From the NCBI GenBank assembly GCA_021106995.1, contig JAIOTG010000018.1, positions 1-5,495 on the forward strand: a stretch of 5,495 nt of DNA, written 5' to 3'. The translations under genes were made by a program, and so were the position numbers. Source of the stretch: a bacterium. Its GTDB lineage: Bacteria > Patescibacteriota > Patescibacteriia > Patescibacteriales > JAGXOH01. Positions 2,683-5,495 of this stretch are shown piece after piece (within the stretch, counting starts at the first letter, position 1; every line of letters starts with the position of its first letter). A model generated the notes under the pieces. The model saw only the letters and a list, made by a program, of their open reading frames with translations, was not told the DNA's origin and searched no databases.

Positions 2683-5495
2683 ATGACTAAAAAGAAAAAA
2701 GAAAGATTATTAATATTAGATGGAAACGCCTTGATTCATCGTAGTTTTCACGCACTTCCCCCCACTATAACCACTAAAGACGGGGAGATGGTGAATGCTG
2801 TTTTTGGATTTTCTTCAGTTTTAATAAAAGCAATTAGAGAATTTAAGCCGGATTATCTTGTTTTAACTCTTGATATGAAAGGACCCACTTTTAGGCATAA
2901 AAGATTTAAAGAATATAAAGCTCAAAGAGAAAAGGCCCCTAATGACCTCTATAAACAAGTACCTTTGGTAAAAAGAATAGCCTCGTCTTTTAATATACCT
3001 ATCTATGAAAAAAAAGGTTATGAAGCTGATGATTTAATTGGAACAATAGTAAACAAGGTTAATGAAGACTTTGAAAAAATTATTATTACCGGTGATATGG
3101 ACACTTTGCAGTTAATTAATGGTCATACCAAGGTTTATACTATGAGCAGAGGTATTTCAGACAGTGTTTTATATGGAGTCGAGGAGGTTAAAGATAAATT
3201 TGGTCTAGAAGTAGAAAAATTAATTGATTATAAAGCTTTAAGAGGTGACCCTAGTGATAATATTCCAGGAGTTCCTGGTGTAGGCGAGAAGACGGCTACT
3301 GAACTTATAAGAAAATTTGGAAGTCTGGATAAAGTTTATGATTATTTAGAAAAAAATCCAAAACAAGAAAAAATAAAACCGAGAATCGCCAAACTCTTAG
3401 AGGACAATAAAAAGCAAGCCTATCTTTCGAAGGAATTATCTATTATAAAAACTGACGTTGACATTGATTTTGATTTAGAAAAAAGTATTTTTAAAAATAT
3501 TGACAAAGACAAGGTGGTTAAAATTTTTAAAAAACTAGAGTTTAAATCTTTAATGACTCGTTTAAATGACTTGAGCGGAAAATTTAACGTTTTTGAAAAA
3601 GATGAGATAGATAAATTTAGTCGAAATGAGAATAAGTTTAATTATCAATTAATAAATTCCTTTAAAGATTTTGATGTATTTTTAAAAGACCTTAATAAGC
3701 AGAAATTTTTTACATTTGATACCGAGACCACATCAACTGATACTATTCAAGCTAGATTGTTAGGAGTTAGTTTTTCTTGGGAGGTGGGGGTTGCTTATTA
3801 TATTAATTTTTCTGATAAAATTTTTTCTGATAATATTGATTTAGAAGAGGTAGATAATAATTTGTTTAATTATGTAAAAAAGGATGTTAAGGAGATCAAG
3901 GTTAATCATAAAGTTCATCCTTGGCTTAAGAAATTAAAGCCAATTTTTGAAAATAAGGATGTTAAAAAAAGAGGCCATAATATAAAGTTTGATATCAGGG
4001 TTATGGGTAGTTTAGGAATCGACGTTAAGGGAATAGATTTTGATACTATGATAGCTTCTTATTTAGTCAATCCTAGTTCCAGACAACATAGCTTGGATAA
4101 AGTTGTTTTTAGTGAATTAGGATTTGAAAAAATAAGTAAAAAAGATCTTTTAGGTGAAGGTAAAAAAAAGATTGAATTTAAAGATATAGAGCTTAATAAT
4201 TTATCTTGTTATTCGTGTGAGGATGCTGATTTTACCAATAGATTGGTAGAGGGGTTAGAAAAACAAATGAAAAAAAATAAGGTTTACGAGCTTTTTAAAA
4301 ATATTGAAATGCCCTTAGTTAAGGTTTTGGTAAAAATGGAAGATGGCGGCGTTAATCTCGATTGTGATTTATTAGAAAATTTATCCAAGGAGATAAATAA
4401 GGAAATTGAAAAGTTGGAGAAAAATATTTATAAACAAGCTGGTCAAACATTTAATATAAATTCCCCAAAACAATTAAAAGAAATTTTATTTGAAAAATTA
4501 AACATCTCTACTGATAATATATCTAAAACTAAAACAGGTTATTCTACGGCGGCTGATGAACTAGAGAAACTAAGAGATGAACACAAAATTATTCCATTTT
4601 TAGAAGAATATAGAGAGCTTTCCAAGCTTTCTAATACTTATATAAAAGCTTTACCAGAGTTAGTTAATAAAAAAACCAAAAGGCTCCATACTAGTTTTAA
4701 TCAAACTATAACTGCAACTGGTCGTTTGAGTTCTTCTGCGCCTAATTTACAAAACATTCCAATAAGGACAGAATTGGGAAGAAAAATAAGAAAAGCTTTT
4801 GTTGCTCCAACTGGTTCTAAAATTTTAAGTTTAGATTATTCCCAAATAGAGCTTCGTTTGGCCGCTCATATGTCAGGAGATAAAAAAATGATTGAAGCTT
4901 TTAAAAATAATGTAGATATTCACAATGCTACAGCTTCTGAGATAAATAGAGTCCCTTTAAGTGAAGTTACAAAAAACATGAGGAGAGAGGCTAAGGCTAT
5001 AAATTTTGGCATACTTTATGGACAGGGTCCTTTTGGTTTATCTAAAACCGCCTTAATTCCCTATGCTAGGGCTAAGGAATTTATAGATAAGTATTTTGAA
5101 ATATATAGTGGAATAAAAGATTTTATTGATAAACAAATTAAAAAAGGTGAAGAAAGGGGTTATGTAGAGACAATTTTTGGAAGAAGAAGATATGTTCCAG
5201 AAATAAAATCTCAGGTTCCAATGGTTAAAAAGGGCGCAGAAAGAGTGGCTATAAATACTCCTCTTCAGGGCAGTAATGCTGATATGATAAAGGAGGCCAT
5301 GATTAAGATTAATGATTTAATAGAAGAAAAATATAAAGATAGCGTTAAAATGATAATACAGGTTCATGATGAACTTCTTTTTGAAGTAGATTCTAAGTTG
5401 GCAAGTAGGGCGTCAGATGATTTTGCTAAAATAATGAAAGAAATTATAAAATTAAAAGTTCCAATCTTGGTTGATGCTGAATTGGGAAATAATTG
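2683..5495 (+). CDS. polA: DNA polymerase I, nearly complete (3' end cut by window edge)
   Basis: 937 codons are open to the last base; the sequence ends in GNN and a codon starting TG (Trp expected), so only a few residues are missing. It fills gaps and removes RNA primers in lagging-strand replication and repair. Domain 1, the 5' nuclease, covers about 1-305: D13, E114, D116, D117 (GYEADDLIG), D138 and D140 (TGDMDT), and D189 and D192 before NIPGVPGVGEKTA (H3TH). Domain 2, the 3'-5' exonuclease, covers about 327-525 with D346 and E348 (FDTET), D437 (NIKFD), and Y510 and D514 (YSCEDAD); proofreading should be active. Domain 3, the polymerase, runs from about 542: TGRLSSSAPNLQNIP (679-693), motif A D718 and E723 (DYSQIELR), motif B R767, K771, F775, Y779, and motif C D896 and E897 (VHDELLFEV). 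Length is close to the E. coli enzyme. The ATG at 2683 gives the usual N-terminus (basic residues, then LLILDGNAL). No Shine-Dalgarno precedes it. Confidence 0.98.
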   Translation, partial: MTKKKKERLLILDGNALIHRSFHALPPTITTKDGEMVNAVFGFSSVLIKAIREFKPDYLVLTLDMKGPTFRHKRFKEYKAQREKAPNDLYKQVPLVKRIASSFNIPIYEKKGYEADDLIGTIVNKVNEDFEKIIITGDMDTLQLINGHTKVYTMSRGISDSVLYGVEEVKDKFGLEVEKLIDYKALRGDPSDNIPGVPGVGEKTATELIRKFGSLDKVYDYLEKNPKQEKIKPRIAKLLEDNKKQAYLSKELSIIKTDVDIDFDLEKSIFKNIDKDKVVKIFKKLEFKSLMTRLNDLSGKFNVFEKDEIDKFSRNENKFNYQLINSFKDFDVFLKDLNKQKFFTFDTETTSTDTIQARLLGVSFSWEVGVAYYINFSDKIFSDNIDLEEVDNNLFNYVKKDVKEIKVNHKVHPWLKKLKPIFENKDVKKRGHNIKFDIRVMGSLGIDVKGIDFDTMIASYLVNPSSRQHSLDKVVFSELGFEKISKKDLLGEGKKKIEFKDIELNNLSCYSCEDADFTNRLVEGLEKQMKKNKVYELFKNIEMPLVKVLVKMEDGGVNLDCDLLENLSKEINKEIEKLEKNIYKQAGQTFNINSPKQLKEILFEKLNISTDNISKTKTGYSTAADELEKLRDEHKIIPFLEEYRELSKLSNTYIKALPELVNKKTKRLHTSFNQTITATGRLSSSAPNLQNIPIRTELGRKIRKAFVAPTGSKILSLDYSQIELRLAAHMSGDKKMIEAFKNNVDIHNATASEINRVPLSEVTKNMRREAKAINFGILYGQGPFGLSKTALIPYARAKEFIDKYFEIYSGIKDFIDKQIKKGEERGYVETIFGRRRYVPEIKSQVPMVKKGAERVAINTPLQGSNADMIKEAMIKINDLIEEKYKDSVKMIIQVHDELLFEVDSKLASRASDDFAKIMKEIIKLKVPILVDAELGNN

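Noticed and set aside
3718..4224. Degenerate proofreading domain in PolA, as in many bacterial Pol I enzymes
   Set aside because: All expected residues are present (D346, E348, D437, Y510, D514), so the domain looks active.

Overview
The window is strongly A/T-rich bacterial DNA with long A and T runs, short intergenic gaps and no Shine-Dalgarno motif before any of its intact start codons. The genetic code looks standard: Trp is TGG, the stops seen are TAA and TAG, and no in-frame TGA occurs in the real genes. The tRNA does not encode its 3' CCA. The style of the M23 peptidase (long basic, hydrophobic N-terminus, then a membrane anchor, then two LysM domains) and of the small GTEGGSR-type membrane protein recalls Patescibacteria/CPR, perhaps Parcubacteria. 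That is an inference from memory of the families, not a search result.

Left part (1-2030), all on +: the last 91 codons of a family 2 glycosyltransferase (dolichyl-phosphate-mannose-synthase-like tail), a complete 459-aa membrane-anchored LysM-LysM-M23 endopeptidase with all expected zinc and catalytic residues, and a complete 83-aa two-helix membrane protein of unknown role. Together this is a cell-envelope cluster: surface glycan building, peptidoglycan cleavage and an unknown membrane component.

Middle part (2031-2682): a short terminator-like hairpin, then tRNA-Ala(UGC). The tRNA runs directly into a near-perfect 24-bp inverted repeat that includes the last four bases of the tRNA itself. 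A 21-nt exact copy of the tRNA 3' end (T loop to one base past the discriminator) reappears 186 bp further on and is followed by a second, very clear terminator. This is what a relic of integration at a tRNA 3' end would look like. To its right, on -, lies a short reading frame that appears broken at a run of seven A's, converging on the same terminator.

Right part (2683-5495): polA, open to the window edge and missing only its last few codons. All three domains (5' nuclease, proofreading 3'-5' exonuclease, polymerase) keep their catalytic residues. An extended -10 element sits six bases before its ATG, which suggests a leaderless transcript.

No CRISPR array, insertion sequence, recognisable integrase or known defence gene is visible. 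The most unusual part is the 2110-2682 interval.
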